Assembly (NCBI RefSeq): GCF_007655135.1
Contig: NC_045134.1
Location: forward strand, 2,066,982 to 2,130,981
Source: Punica granatum
Taxonomy: Eukaryota > Streptophyta > Magnoliopsida > Myrtales > Lythraceae
DNA: 64,000 nt
Direction of reading: 5' to 3'
Under the pieces are notes generated by a model. The model worked only from the letters and a program-made list of their open reading frames with translations, had not been told where the DNA came from and ran no database searches. Each line of letters opens with the position of its first letter. Positions within the stretch are counted from its first letter, which is position 1. This document shows, piece after piece, positions 1 through 10,221 of the stretch. A program made the position numbers and the translations under genes.

Positions 1-546
1 TCAAGGGGCACGCGGCTGTTGGTGTTGAATGTGGCGAGCTCAGCACAGCACGGGTGCATGTTCAAGTCCTTGTTTTCCGTGGTCTGAGCGTGATAGCTGT
101 AATGCCTGATGGGCATCCCGCACACCAGACAGTTCTTGGCCCATTTCTTATTTTCGGAATTCCTCCCTGTTTTTCATTTCAAACTTATAATGTTAGGTTT
201 GGGAAAGGAAACACGAAAGGAAAGGAAAAACGAAGCTCCAAGCAAAACCAGTGAATTATTGATACAGATTCAGACGACAACCTCTCCGTGGATTATCAAA
301 AACCGTGAAAACGGGGCTCGTGCTGAATATGTTGTTGGGCCCAGGGCCAAGTTCGATTTCATCAGCAAGTCGAATGCAGCCTATGTGACGATCCTCGCCG
401 CAGTGATCGCACCGATATCTTCCAGTATCGTAACTTTTGACCCTGCAAACCTCGCATTTGAACGCCGCGTTGTATTTCTTCAACTCAAACCTGCAGCGGT
501 GGCTAGCGGCTGGTTTTGCATCCGGGCCAGTAACAACAGCAGCCAT
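1..546 (-). CDS. DC1-like Cys/His-rich zinc protein, copy 1 (3' end cut by window edge)
   Basis: Exon 1 is 546..282 and exon 2 begins at 166 and runs off the window at base 1. The intron is GT-AG and phase 1 as in the two other copies (21,126-21,921 and 40,916-41,793). The ATG at 546 (MAAVVTGPDAK) is used because the longer frame opens with TTG. Exon 1 carries C-x2-C, C-x2-C and H-x2-C ligand sets (CEVCRV, CDHCGEDRHIGC). Exon 2 carries CGMP and the H-x3-C set MHPCCA. These spacings fit plant DC1/C1_2 zinc domains, which bind zinc and often lipids or partner proteins; the function of this protein is not known. It opens duplication unit 1, whose remainder lies beyond the viral island. No stop or frameshift is visible in the part present. 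Confidence 0.62.
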
Positions 547-1357
547 CCCTCCCAAATGGAAATTTATCGAGAAAAGAGACGATGGCAAACTCTTTAGGGA
601 ATTTGTTTGGTTGAACCAAGCTTCGGCCGGAAGAGACTTAATTGGCCTCCGTAAGAAGGAATGAGGAATGTGAATTTGTGGAGAGAAAAAACTTTGGTTT
701 GCACAAGGAGGAAAGGAGAGCCCTCGTTAATATATATAGCGCAGATGCATATGCATGCAGTTGTATGAAATTTATAGGGCAAACACAAATGGTTAGTGGA
801 AAAACAAAGGAAATTTACGTTGCATTACATTGCAGGGCATTGGATTGCAGGCACTCTCTCTACGCGTGGATTTCTCTCTGCATTAGTTGGTAAAATATGT
901 ACGTAGCATAGAACCGGCCGGTGAAATTAGTAGTTTTCAAAGGTCATTTAATCAAAATCACAAATAGATTTATTTAAATTAAGTTTATTTAAATAAATTT
1001 CCACCCAAAATATTTTTAGTATTCAAATTTCATTAATATATATAAATATATATGTAAATCTTCAATATTTAATGTATTATATCCAATCATTGGAAGTTTT
1101 ATTCAAGAAACTAATGTATCATACTTAAAACTAATTGAAAGTGTTAAATTTAATATTTCGTGCTTAACACAGCATAATGGTGTTTAACAAAAGCAATGTA
1201 ATATAATAATTAATAAGAAATATATAATATAATGCTCATATATTGTAATCGGGCTGTCGCAGCGAAGCGCAGCCTTTCGCCCAATATAGATACAATTGAA
1301 TAGTCTAGCAAATTTATGGAGTTGTAAGCCATACATACATATTTATATATATATATC
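1..1357. repeat. Segmental duplication unit 1, left part (upstream of viral insertion)
   Basis: Bases 1-950 align with 41,248-42,197 and 21,374-22,325, covering the DC1 gene and its promoter side. Bases about 1,130-1,357 align with 44,565-44,760. About 2.3 kb present between those points in unit 4 is replaced here by some 180 bases of AT-rich DNA (955-1,130). The unit breaks off in the TA-rich stretch at 1,331-1,356 and resumes at 19,041. No other gene is seen between 600 and 1,356. Confidence 0.8.
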
Positions 1358-2063
1358 AGATCCCGGTTCTGAATATTTGTTTTACTCTGTTTGAGGAGCC
1401 AGGAATAAGGTGGTGTTTGAATTCAACTGAACCTGTATCACTCAAAATTTTCTCATAGTATTCCCGGGTTTTTGAAATGTCCATGGGCCGGTAATACCAA
1501 TTTTCAGGAAACAATTTTGATGCTGCGAAGAAGGGATTTTCATGGTAAAAACCTTCTTCCATAATTAAAACAGTTTGAAATAGTGTTTTTGGAAACCATG
1601 GTGCTGTTTTTGAAGAGCTGGTTTCTTTATCGGAAAATGTTGCGAGACTTTTTTTTGCTCTTCTGGCGATTTGCCTAGAGCTCTCTCCCATGCTTGTCTC
1701 CAGCAGAGGAGGAGATATCTCAGATAGCACTTGTGCTAAATCTGGTTTATCTCTTAATACTGTAATCCATTGCTGAACTACTGCATCATTATCGAGATTA
1801 GGAGATGAACTCTGTTTTTGTTTCTCCTTTATGGGTTTAGGAATTTTACCTGGCAGGGTTTGCATGCAGTCCTGCTTATCGATCTCCTGTTGGAAAGTCT
1901 GTCGATAGGTTTTTATTTGGCTATCGACGGTGATCTGTCCAATGGAGGGACAGGTGGTAGCCACCTGTTTTGAGGATTTCTCCTCTTTTTTTATCGACTG
2001 GCTGGGAACCAGCTGTTTTGAGGCCGAGGCCTCTTTTTTGGAGGAACGAGTCCTCATGCTCAT
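1356..2063 (-). pseudogene. Block A ORF 2, unknown function, 3' truncated at host junction
   Basis: A 235-residue frame starts at ATG 2063, overlapping the TGA that ends the RNase H frame in an ATGA arrangement, which suggests coupled translation. The N-terminal 40 residues are rich in Lys and Ser. A compact region (residues about 150-235: PWFPKTLFQT, NPFFAASKLFPENWYYRP, KTREYYEKILSDTGS) looks folded. Similar C-terminal ORFs occur in plant endogenous pararetroviruses, but I know no function. The terminal stop (1356-1358) appears to be made by the junction with host TA-rich DNA, so the true C-terminus is missing. It differs from the coiled-coil ORF of blocks B/C. Confidence 0.55.
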
Positions 2064-3445
2064 GGTGGTACCTGCAGAAATTCTCTTGTCAGGAAATCAG
2101 GGAGACTGTTAGCCTCACCTTTTATGAATTCAATGTCAAAATCAAATAAACTCAAGATTGCTTGCCATCGAGCAAAAATCTGTTTTGATGCAATGTTTTG
2201 AACATCTTTTTGAAGAACTTCTTTTGCAGATTTGCAATCAATCCGAAGTAAAAACCTTTGGTTTAAAAGATCAAATTGAAATTTCGAAATGCAAAGGACT
2301 ATAGAAAGAATTTCTTTTTTAATGGTTGAATAATTCTTCTGGGTCGGGTTCTAATGTTTTAATGTGAACTGGACAACTTGTTCAGTTCCATTTTTTTATT
2401 GTTTCAGGATTCCTCCGTATCCTTCTTCAGAGGCGTCCGTTTCAACAATCTTTTTTGCAGATGGGTCTGCCAGGTGAAGACAAGGCAGGGTTTTGATCTG
2501 AAGCTTGATTTGCTTCACAATTTTGGTTTGTTCATCCGTCCATGGTGGAGGAGAATTCTTTAACCTATTATGGAGGGGTTTGCAGAGTCTACTTAGTCCT
2601 GAGAAAAAGTCTACAGCATAGTTGAGGCTTCCTAAGAACCTTTGTAGCTGCTTTTTATCATGGATGTTGTCAGGGAATTTATCAGCAAACTGGATGAACC
2701 TGTTGATGGGGATTATGGTGCCTCTGCTGATATTGTGCCCTAAAAATCGAATTTTTATTTGGAAGAGGCATACTTTAGTTGGAGACACAGTCAAGCCATT
2801 TATCGAAGTGATTCTCATAAAATGTTTCACATGTTTAAAATGAGAATCAATGGTTTTGGAAAATATGAGAACATCATCAATGTACACAATTATGAAATCG
2901 GAGTATGCATCGAAGATGTCATTCATGATTTTCTGAAATTCAGATGGGACATTTTTTAGCCCAAAAGGCATCACATTCCATTCGTACTGGCCAAAAGGAA
3001 CTGTGAATGCAGTTTTGTATTTGTCCTTTTCGGTAATTTGAATTTGCCAAAAACCTGACTTCATGTCGAATTTTGAAAATATTTTTGAATCATGAAGTTT
3101 TTGGAGCAAATCCTTTTTGTTAGGTATTGGGTACCTAATCCATCGTAAGGCTTGGTTCAAGGGCTTATAATTGATGACTAACCTGGGGACTCTTCTTTCT
3201 AGCTCAGCGTTTTTATTCACGTAGAAAGCTGAACAGCTCCAAGGAGACTTGCTAGGTCTAATCAATTTTTTGTTCAAGAGTTCCTGGATTTCTACCTTGT
3301 AATGTTTTTCCAACTCCTGATTCATCTGAATGGGCCTGGCTTTTGTTGGGATATTTTTCTCATCAAAATCCTTTTCATAAGGTAGGTCGATGACATGCTG
3401 CTTTATATCCCAGAAAGCGTTTGGGGTTTCTCCGCAAACTGACTC
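2060..3445 (-). pseudogene. Block A reverse transcriptase - RNase H (degenerate)
   Basis: This continues in frame from the movement-protein/protease ORF after a TAG at 3446-3448. The first part ends in a Pro/Lys/Arg segment typical of the protease-RT link. RT motifs follow: FSKFDMKSGFWQIQ, FTVPFGQYEWNVMPFGLKN and the catalytic box VYIDDVLIFS, then FLGHNIS. RNase H starts with VETDASEEGYGG (first catalytic Asp). Two further in-frame stops (TAA near 2,396 and TAG near 2,363) interrupt RNase H before its second half (LRIDCKSAKEVL, then a C-terminal Asp segment FLTREFL). The frame ends at TGA 2060-2062. RT of this type copies the terminally redundant viral RNA into DNA in the cytoplasm. It is inactive here because of three nonsense codons. 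Confidence 0.85.
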
Positions 3446-5641
3446 CTAAATCAGCCTGTTGAGATTATCGATTTTTTGTTTCAAATCTAGTTTTTGGAGC
3501 ATATTTTCAACATTATGGTGTGAGATCTCATCTTTTACCCAGCCAATTTGCCTTTCAGTTGCCTGTATTATGTCCAGATTCTTGGTTACAGGTTTTGTGA
3601 TGAAAGGAAAAAGGGTTTTGTTTCCTAAATACACCGTCTTTATGCCAGAGTTGGTGAAAAGAAAGGGTTTGATGAGCTGAATGAATGGGGTTCCTAGTAT
3701 GACTTCATTTTTAAAATCTTGGACAACTAGGAAACCAGTTTTGTAAGTTGAATCTTCATTTTTTACTTCTGCTTCTGCAATTTTGTATGAAATTTTCAAT
3801 TTGTTATTGCTTGCAGATCGTAAAGATTCATGGATTTTCTCACAGTATTTTAATGGGATTAATCCTTCCCTCACACAATTGGCGTCTGCACCTGTATCCA
3901 ACAGGGCAGTTGCTTCCAATTGGAAGTCGTGCACCTTAATGGTAGGTTTTATGAGGTATTTCTGATGGGTGAATTCCTGGCTTTTACACTCAGGTTTGGG
4001 TTCAGCATTATCCAAGGTCTGAACCAGCTTTTCATCATTTTTTAGAGTTTTCACTTCTTTTTGCAACTCATGGAGCTTTTGGCGAAGTTCCGACTCTGCT
4101 TGTCTTCTCTCCCTTTCCCGGTTTTCATGCTCTAAAGCGCGGGTGTTTTTGATCATCATGTTGAGTAACCTAAGGTTTTTGGTTTGCTCAGGTTCTTTGG
4201 GCTCAACATATTTTGGAGGAGGTTTTGAGGAAACTGTGGCTTTGTTAAAAGGCAGTTTCCAGGTTATGGTTTTTTCAGTGAATTTGATGGCCTTTTCTTC
4301 CATGTAGACTTGGTAAAACCAGTCCCAGAAAAGGATATTTTTCTCATTTTTCTCCATGAAATGGATCCACTGATTTTGTATTATGGTCTCTACGTATTTC
4401 TTTGTAAAGACTCCATGCAACCAATTCCTCTTGTTTTCATTTTCTTTGGAGCAGAAATCATTCCTAAGGATGTTTGATGCTAATGTGAAGGGTTTCTCAA
4501 TCACATAGATCTCAGGGTTAGGATTGATCCTGGTTGTATCGGTTATGGATGAAAATGTGGGTGAAGGGGGTGAAGACTCAGTTTCATCTGTGTTTGGGAC
4601 AGAATATACTAGCCTAGGAATATCGGTGGCGACACTACTTATTCCTCTAAGGTTGGCAGACCTAGGAGGGTTTTCAGTAGTTGTTTGAAAAGTGTTTGCC
4701 GATGGGGCAACACTGAATGATCTCCTTCTTAGCTCAGGGCTTCTAAAGGAAGAACTTATCGAAGGGGTTGAGGTTGACTGTATGTCGACTGATCTCCTAT
4801 GGCGAAAGCTTATGGAAACTCTCCCATCTTGGAACTGGCTCACTCGACTAAGTTCCTCATTTTGGATTTTTTCAGGTGCAACTGCGTCTTCTAAGACCCA
4901 TTCTTCAGGAAGAGTTACCTTATTCCACCTAATTGGTATGGGGACAACAGTGTTTGACCTGACAATGGCTGTTTGGAAAAGGAGGGTTTCTCCTTTGGGG
5001 CTATGGTTGAAGGCTTTGGTTGCAAACGCTGAGACCATCGTCTTGTAATGGACTCTGTACACAAGGGCTAAAGGGATAAAGCCTAAAGCAATCTTGTAAT
5101 TATGCGTCTTAATTTGCAATGTTAAGCCATGAGTTATGTTTTGGTCTTTGAGGGACATGGTAAAATTTGGGAAACAGTTGAAATGGACCGGTCCGTCGCA
5201 CAGACTAGTCTCGACTGTCCCAAGGATGGATTCATGGTAATTCAAAAGCCTAGCATCCCTAAGTACTAAGAGCACTGAGGTATCTAAGCCTTCTCTGGTT
5301 AGGGGTTTTATGCCCACTTGGACGAGCCCTATATGGATGAAATTATATTTATCATTATGTTTTTTTAATGACTCTTGGTTCAAGAGTTTTATGGTTTGTG
5401 AAGAGTTTTTTAGGGGAATATCCCGCTCCTCAGTGGTTATGGTGTAATTGGTTTTTGAAAATATTTGTTGGAATTTTGAGTTTTTATAAATCTGTTTTGA
5501 GGCGATTCTTGGGATTTCCCAATCGTCAATAGATCTATCAAAACATTCCAAATTGACTTCTTCTCTGTTGAGAATAGAATCGTTATCGAAATTATTTTCA
5601 GAAGAACATGTACTCGAAGAGCTTGCTTTAAACCAATCCAT
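3446..5641 (-). pseudogene. Block A movement protein - N-domain - coiled coil - aspartic protease ORF
   Basis: ATG at 5641 (MDWFKASSSS); a longer frame starting at TTG 5653 is not used because blocks B and C start at the matching point (MGLFK). It is 731 residues long with no internal stop. Residues about 60-290 look like a 30K-superfamily movement protein, which would widen plasmodesmata. Residues about 395-470 carry a domain with the core NILFWDWF that recurs near the N-terminus of the block B/C capsid polyprotein. A charged coiled coil follows (about 500-560). A retropepsin-type protease has the catalytic LLDTGAD motif and VILGTPFI. No capsid domain or CCHC knuckle lies between, unlike in one-component relatives. 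A TAG at 3446-3448 splits it from reverse transcriptase. This is the least damaged ORF of block A. Confidence 0.8.
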
Positions 5642-5795
5642 ATTTAAAAACAATAAATCTTCCAGTCTTTCAAATATTTTTCAAGATATTCAAACAGCAT
5701 ATCAGTTCCTTATCTTTTCGGTATTCCAATCTAATCCTAGACGAAGTCTCTAGAGCTCTATAGAACCATTAGCCTAGTGGTTTGAAGATGTTAAG
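5642..5795 (-). repeat. Block A leader, inverted copy of the block B leader
   Basis: The 150-odd bases in front of the block A start codon are, on the minus strand, almost identical to 6,754-6,906 in front of the block B start codon on the plus strand. By eye there are about five differences. The match starts at GACTTAACATCTTC and runs up to the ATG. Block C has a clearly more diverged version at 18,159-18,320. Beyond 5,795 the block A leader is truncated: no primer-binding site in A's orientation is found. Confidence 0.85.
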
Positions 5796-5824
5796 TCCTC
5801 GTTACGATAGATCTTGGGTGTAAA

Positions 5825-5837
5825 TGGTATCAGAGCC
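5825..5837 (+). promoter_or_regulatory. tRNA-iMet primer-binding site, first of two at the A-B junction
   Basis: TGGTATCAGAGCC matches the 3' end complement of initiator tRNA-Met, used by caulimovirids to prime minus-strand DNA. It is preceded by CGATAGATCTTGGGT, the same bases that end block B (12,480-12,493), so this is a short tail-plus-PBS fragment of a B-type genome. It lies 234 bases before the PBS that opens block B. Confidence 0.7.
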
Positions 5838-6051
5838 TATAAAGAGCCCCGATCCTCTATTTCATGACTCGACCACGAAGTGAGGCTCTCCGTAGGGGAC
5901 GTCTGGTTTTGGGTGCAGCCTAGAAATCAAAGCGGCCCATTGATCCAGATGGCAAACTAATAGGTACCCTTGGATGTGGTTACCAGCCGGCCACTCTGAA
6001 AATCGGGTGCGGTTCCGTGTTGGGGGCAAGGTCCGAGACCCGGGTTGCGGG
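5838..6051. other. Unassigned segment between two primer-binding sites
   Basis: About 214 bases, GC-richer than the surroundings, that I cannot match to leaders of B or C or to the host flanks. It is bracketed by two copies of GTGTAAATGGTATCAGAGCC (5,818-5,837 and 6,052-6,071). It may be leader DNA from a third viral variant, LTR-element DNA with the same primer, or repair filler. No ORF of note. Confidence 0.5.
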
Positions 6052-6058
6052 GTGTAAA

Positions 6059-6074
6059 TGGTATCAGAGCCAAG
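6059..6074 (+). promoter_or_regulatory. tRNA-iMet primer-binding site opening block B
   Basis: TGGTATCAGAGCCAAG is followed by GTGGGGATAGGATGTATATT, which matches the block C leader read from 19,030 downward, apart from six bases missing in B. The site marks the start of minus-strand synthesis and here also the physical left end of block B. Confidence 0.85.
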
Positions 6075-6906
6075 TGGGGATAGGATGTATATTCCGTTTT
6101 GATTTTCAGATCCAGTAGATCTCGTAGGTCATATCATATAGGACCGCCTTCATGGCTGGTAGAAACTCATATAGTTTTCTCTTCAGGTGTGGCAAGGTAC
6201 ATATCTATACAATGAACTGAAGCTGGTAAACATAGTAATTAGGCAGCCATAGCGTAGGTCTCTTTAGAAATCTAGATCCGATATCACAATGAACTGATGC
6301 TAGCATAAGAAGTAATGTTAGGAGGCTCTAATGTCCATCCAGTCGCTCTAATGGACCCTACACATTCACCGTTCATAGGAACCCGGGGGGAGTCCTAAGG
6401 TGTTCCCGTTTTGTAAGTCCCGACGGTTAGGGCAGTTTTCAGGGAGAAAATTGGACAATGGCCCGGTAGTGTTATGAACACCGTCTAAGTAGATGGAGGT
6501 TATCGACTGGAGTAGAGTTATCCTCGTGCATTATCGTTCGTCTAGGTACAACAGTTGGGGGATAGGAGATAGATCAATAGAGAATCTTACTGAGTTTGTC
6601 TGCCTACTATTATTGTTAAATCCAGGTACAGCAGTTGGGTAAGGTATGTGCTAGATCTTGAAGGGAAACACAGTGTGAGGCTTCTTCCGTTCGTCCATGT
6701 ATGTCTTAGATCTTGATCTTGAGAGAAGCTGGGTAGGAGAATTAGAAACGACTTAACATCTTCAAACCACTAGGCTAATGGTTCTATAGAGCTCTAGAGA
6801 CTTCGTCTAGGATTAGATTGGAATACCGAAAAGGTAAGGAACTGATATGCTGTTTGAATATCTTGATAAATATTTGAGAGACTGGAAGGTTTATTGTTTT
6901 TGAAAT
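6075..6906 (+). other. Block B 5' leader
   Basis: An untranslated leader of about 830 bases between the primer-binding site and the capsid start codon, collinear with 18,159-19,014 (minus strand) of block C. Long leaders with short ORFs are usual for caulimovirids, where they fold and hold the packaging signal. The last 150 bases are the part shared with block A. Confidence 0.75.
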
Positions 6907-9844
6907 ATGGGTTTGTTCAAAATGACTCCCTCTCATGCATGTGGCTCTTATAGCCAAAAAACCGATAAGTTTGCTTCTCTCCATAAAAAACTCGATAATC
7001 TAAAACCTAAATTAAATGCCCAGAAAACATCCTCTGAATCGGGGAGATCCACTCTGATTAGGATAATTAGGGGATTTAAGATAGATTTCGATAACCTTAG
7101 GAAGGATTTCCTAGGAACCCATAATGATGACAAGAGAAGGTGGCTCTTCGAGTCCTTCTCTGAAGAACTAATCAAGTCTCACATTCAGGATAGTTGGACG
7201 GCATTCATGCTAAAAAACTCCACAAATATCCTGTTTTGGGATTGGTTCAAAAACCATTTTGTACCTGAAAGAATGGTATGTGTAACTTAGAAAACCATAA
7301 AATGGGATCTTGCTAACGCAAACCCGGTTGAGTCAACACATCCGCCCTTAGGTACCCTCAAAATAACCCATCAAAAAGAGGAGATCAAAGCTTCTCCTTT
7401 CAAAAAGAAAGTGGATGATTCACTAGCCCCCAAAGATATTAAAAACATCTTTGAACAAAATAATTTCACAAACCAGTGTCTTTCCACCATAGGTTCCCAA
7501 TTGGATAGGATAGAACAAGAAGTCACCAAGCCTGTAACCAACCAAGTAGGGACCTCTAGTCGTCTGAACCTACCAAAACCTGTACTCATGGAATCTCTCA
7601 GAAAACCTCCTTTTAAACCCCATAAGATCCCAGTCTCTAGGAAGAAAGAGTTTAATCAGGAGCTAGAAAGAAAAATAAAAAATATAAATCTTCGGGAAGA
7701 ATCCACATCCAAGAGTCTGCCAAAAATGATCGTCCTAGACACTCCTTTGTCAGGAATAGAGCCTGGAACACCATTAAAAGTAGCCAAACATAAGACACAA
7801 GAGTCTGAAGGCTCAAATGTCAACGCCATTGATAAATCTGGAAATTTTGACAAAATAGTATGGCAGGAACCCCAAAAACCCTACTACACTACCATAAGTG
7901 CACCAGACCTAGTGCTAGAAGAAAAACCTAGCATTGTCCAAAATAGGTATAGTGCCAATGCCATCTATGAGTGGAACATAGACGGGCAGTCCGAATATAA
8001 CATTCTGAGCGTCCTACAGCAAATGACGATGGTGTCAAATGCCTACAAGACCCAGACCCAATTGTCTGACCCAGTCATAGCACACTTACTAATAGCTGGG
8101 TTCACTAGTCAACTGAAGGGATGGTAGGATAACTACCTATCACCCTTTCAACAAAATGAAATCCTGACCAGCGTCAAGACTGATGAAATAGGTGAGATCA
8201 TATGGGATTCAAACAATGAGGATATCCCTGATGCCGTAGCAACCCTAGTCTTTGTCATCTCCCAACATTTCGTAGGAGACCCTTTCTCACCTCAAAGACA
8301 AAAACCTAGAGTTGCTCTCAAATCTAAAATGCAAAAGACTGTCTGATTTCAGACAGTACAAAGATACCTTCCTCACTAGGGTCATGTCTAGGGAGGATTG
8401 TAACCAGCCGTTTTGGAAAGAAAAATTCTTAGCAGGTTTGCCAACCTTGTTAGGAGAACAAGTCCGAAACGAAATCAAATCCATAAATCATGGCCAGATA
8501 CCTTACAAAGAACTGAGTTATGGAGAGCTCATTAGCTTCATCCATAAAGAAGGTATCCGAATGTGTACTCAGCACAAACTTCAAAAACAATTGAAGAAAG
8601 AAAAGGCCCAGACTAGGAAAGAGCTTGGCAATTTCTGCCAGCAATTCGATCCCTCTTTTCAAGTCGACAAAAAGGTCGAAAAAACCAAAACCTGCAGTGG
8701 GGACTGCAACAGAAAACATAAGCCCAAACATTTCCATAAAAAATCTAGGTTTCCCTCAAAAGCACAAACCACTGACAAGAGTGAGAAAAAATTCAGCTCC
8801 TCTTACAAGTGTTTCAAGTGCGGGAAAACTGGCCATACCCAGAGGTATTGTTAACTCAACAAAAAGATTCATCAACTGGAAATTGATGAAGAAACCAAAA
8901 ATCAGGTCTGCAACCTGTTGATAGAGTCTGATGACTCTGAGGCAGGATCCTCAACAGAGGATGAAGATGGCCTGCAAATGGATGAACTTGATTGGTCATC
9001 CGATGAAAAATCGATAAATGTCTTAACAAAAGATCAGGAATTCCTGCTAGAAATAGAAGACCAAATCCATAACCCCTTGTTAAGAAAACAATATCTCGAA
9101 AAGTTGAAACAGGGCACTCTCGAAGGAGAGATCAAAATCCCTAATTACAACCTCTCTGAAATCCTTAAAAGGCACGACAAGAAACGAGCTCATAAAACCT
9201 CGTTTGATGCTCAAAAGGAAGTCGAAATCCTCAGGAGTGAAATTGATTGTCTCAAGTTTGAGACATAACAACATTCCATGATAATTGGTCGATTGGAAGA
9301 GCTCATTATTGAGGCATCAAAACCCTCAGCCTGCTCTGACAAGGTCCTCATGAACCAGGATAAAAACCCATATGAAAGTCTGGCCCTGGACCAAACAAAA
9401 AAGGACCAGCATGAAACTCTAACCATGATAGGGAAACCTTCTCCTAACAGATGGTTGATCAAAATCACCCTAGTCATAAACCATAATCTGCTTATTGATG
9501 CAACTGCTCTGTTCGACACAGGCGCAGATGAAAACTGCATCAATGAACAAATCATTCCTCCCAGATTCTATGAAAAAACAACTGAATCACTTTCTTCGGT
9601 TAGTGGTACCAAACTTGACATCAAATATAAGTTGAGTGAGGTAGAAGTTGAACAGAATAGAGTCCGGTACAAAACGTCATTCTTGCTAGTAAAAAACCTT
9701 AACCATAAGGTTATACTAGGCACCCCATTCATCCAGCTTTTAAAACCGTTCCTTGTCACCTCATCTGGCATAGAAACGCATAAGCTTGGAAACAAAATAA
9801 AATTCCATTTCATCTCTGATAAATGTATTTACAAAACAGACTAA
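6907..9844 (+). pseudogene. Block B capsid - CCHC knuckle - aspartic protease polyprotein (degenerate)
   Basis: ATG at 6907 (MGLFKMTPSH). Order: N-domain with NILFWDWF (residues about 60-125), linker, capsid core (7,860-8,500; EWNIDGQSEYNI, YKDTFLTRVMSREDCNQPFW), basic Lys-rich tract, zinc knuckle CFKCGKTGHTQRYC (8,812-8,851), acidic Ser/Asp/Glu stretch (LQMDELDWSS) and protease with the LFDTGAD motif near 9,516-9,536 and VILGTPFIQLLKPF. There is no reverse transcriptase downstream. Breaks relative to block C are TAG at 7,288-7,290, TAG at 8,125-8,127, an extra base near 8,284, TAA at 8,852-8,854 directly after the knuckle, and TAA at 9,266-9,268. It would have supplied virion protein and its own processing enzyme. 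Confidence 0.82.
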
Positions 9845-10212
9845 TTCATTCTATGCAGGAAATGGCCATGGAATCCGCTCAAGAATGGTTACACCAATGG
9901 CTGTTTGAACTATTGCATGATGACAGTCTTGAAAAAATACAAAATGATATACAGGACGGGGAAACAGACTCTATGGATCGTATCTGTACTTCATATATCC
10001 ATAACATCTGTGCCCTCATCGATCATCCTGTATCCCATGTTCTTTGTGCCTATTTTGACAGGCATTGCAAGAGTCTTCCTCGTTGCAATAAAAAATCCTG
10101 TTTTTTGCATATTAATTCCACTTTAAAAACCCGGGAAGATTATGAGCTAGTTATTGGCCATTATCTCTACCAGGAACCAGTGGTGGTTGATTTAAACATA
10201 AACTTGCCATAA
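9823..10212 (+). CDS. Block B small Cys/His-containing ORF, unknown function
   Basis: A 129-residue intact frame overlaps the protease frame by 22 bases and ends just before the coiled-coil ORF, so it sits in a compact viral gene order. Block C has an intact counterpart of the same length (14,834-15,223). Conserved features are an acidic, Trp-containing N-half (AQEWLHQWLFELL), a DHPVSHVLCAYF segment and a Cys cluster (CKSLPRCNKKSC) that could bind a metal. No known family recognised. Survival as an open frame in two copies suggests a real viral gene rather than chance. Confidence 0.6.
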   Translation: MYLQNRLIHSMQEMAMESAQEWLHQWLFELLHDDSLEKIQNDIQDGETDSMDRICTSYIHNICALIDHPVSHVLCAYFDRHCKSLPRCNKKSCFLHINSTLKTREDYELVIGHYLYQEPVVVDLNINLP

Positions 10213-10221
10213 CCCTTGTTC

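Noticed and set aside
256..588. Start of the DC1 protein at 588 (and matching 21,963 and 41,835)
   Set aside because: That first codon is TTG, not ATG. The in-frame ATG 14 codons later is conserved in all three copies.
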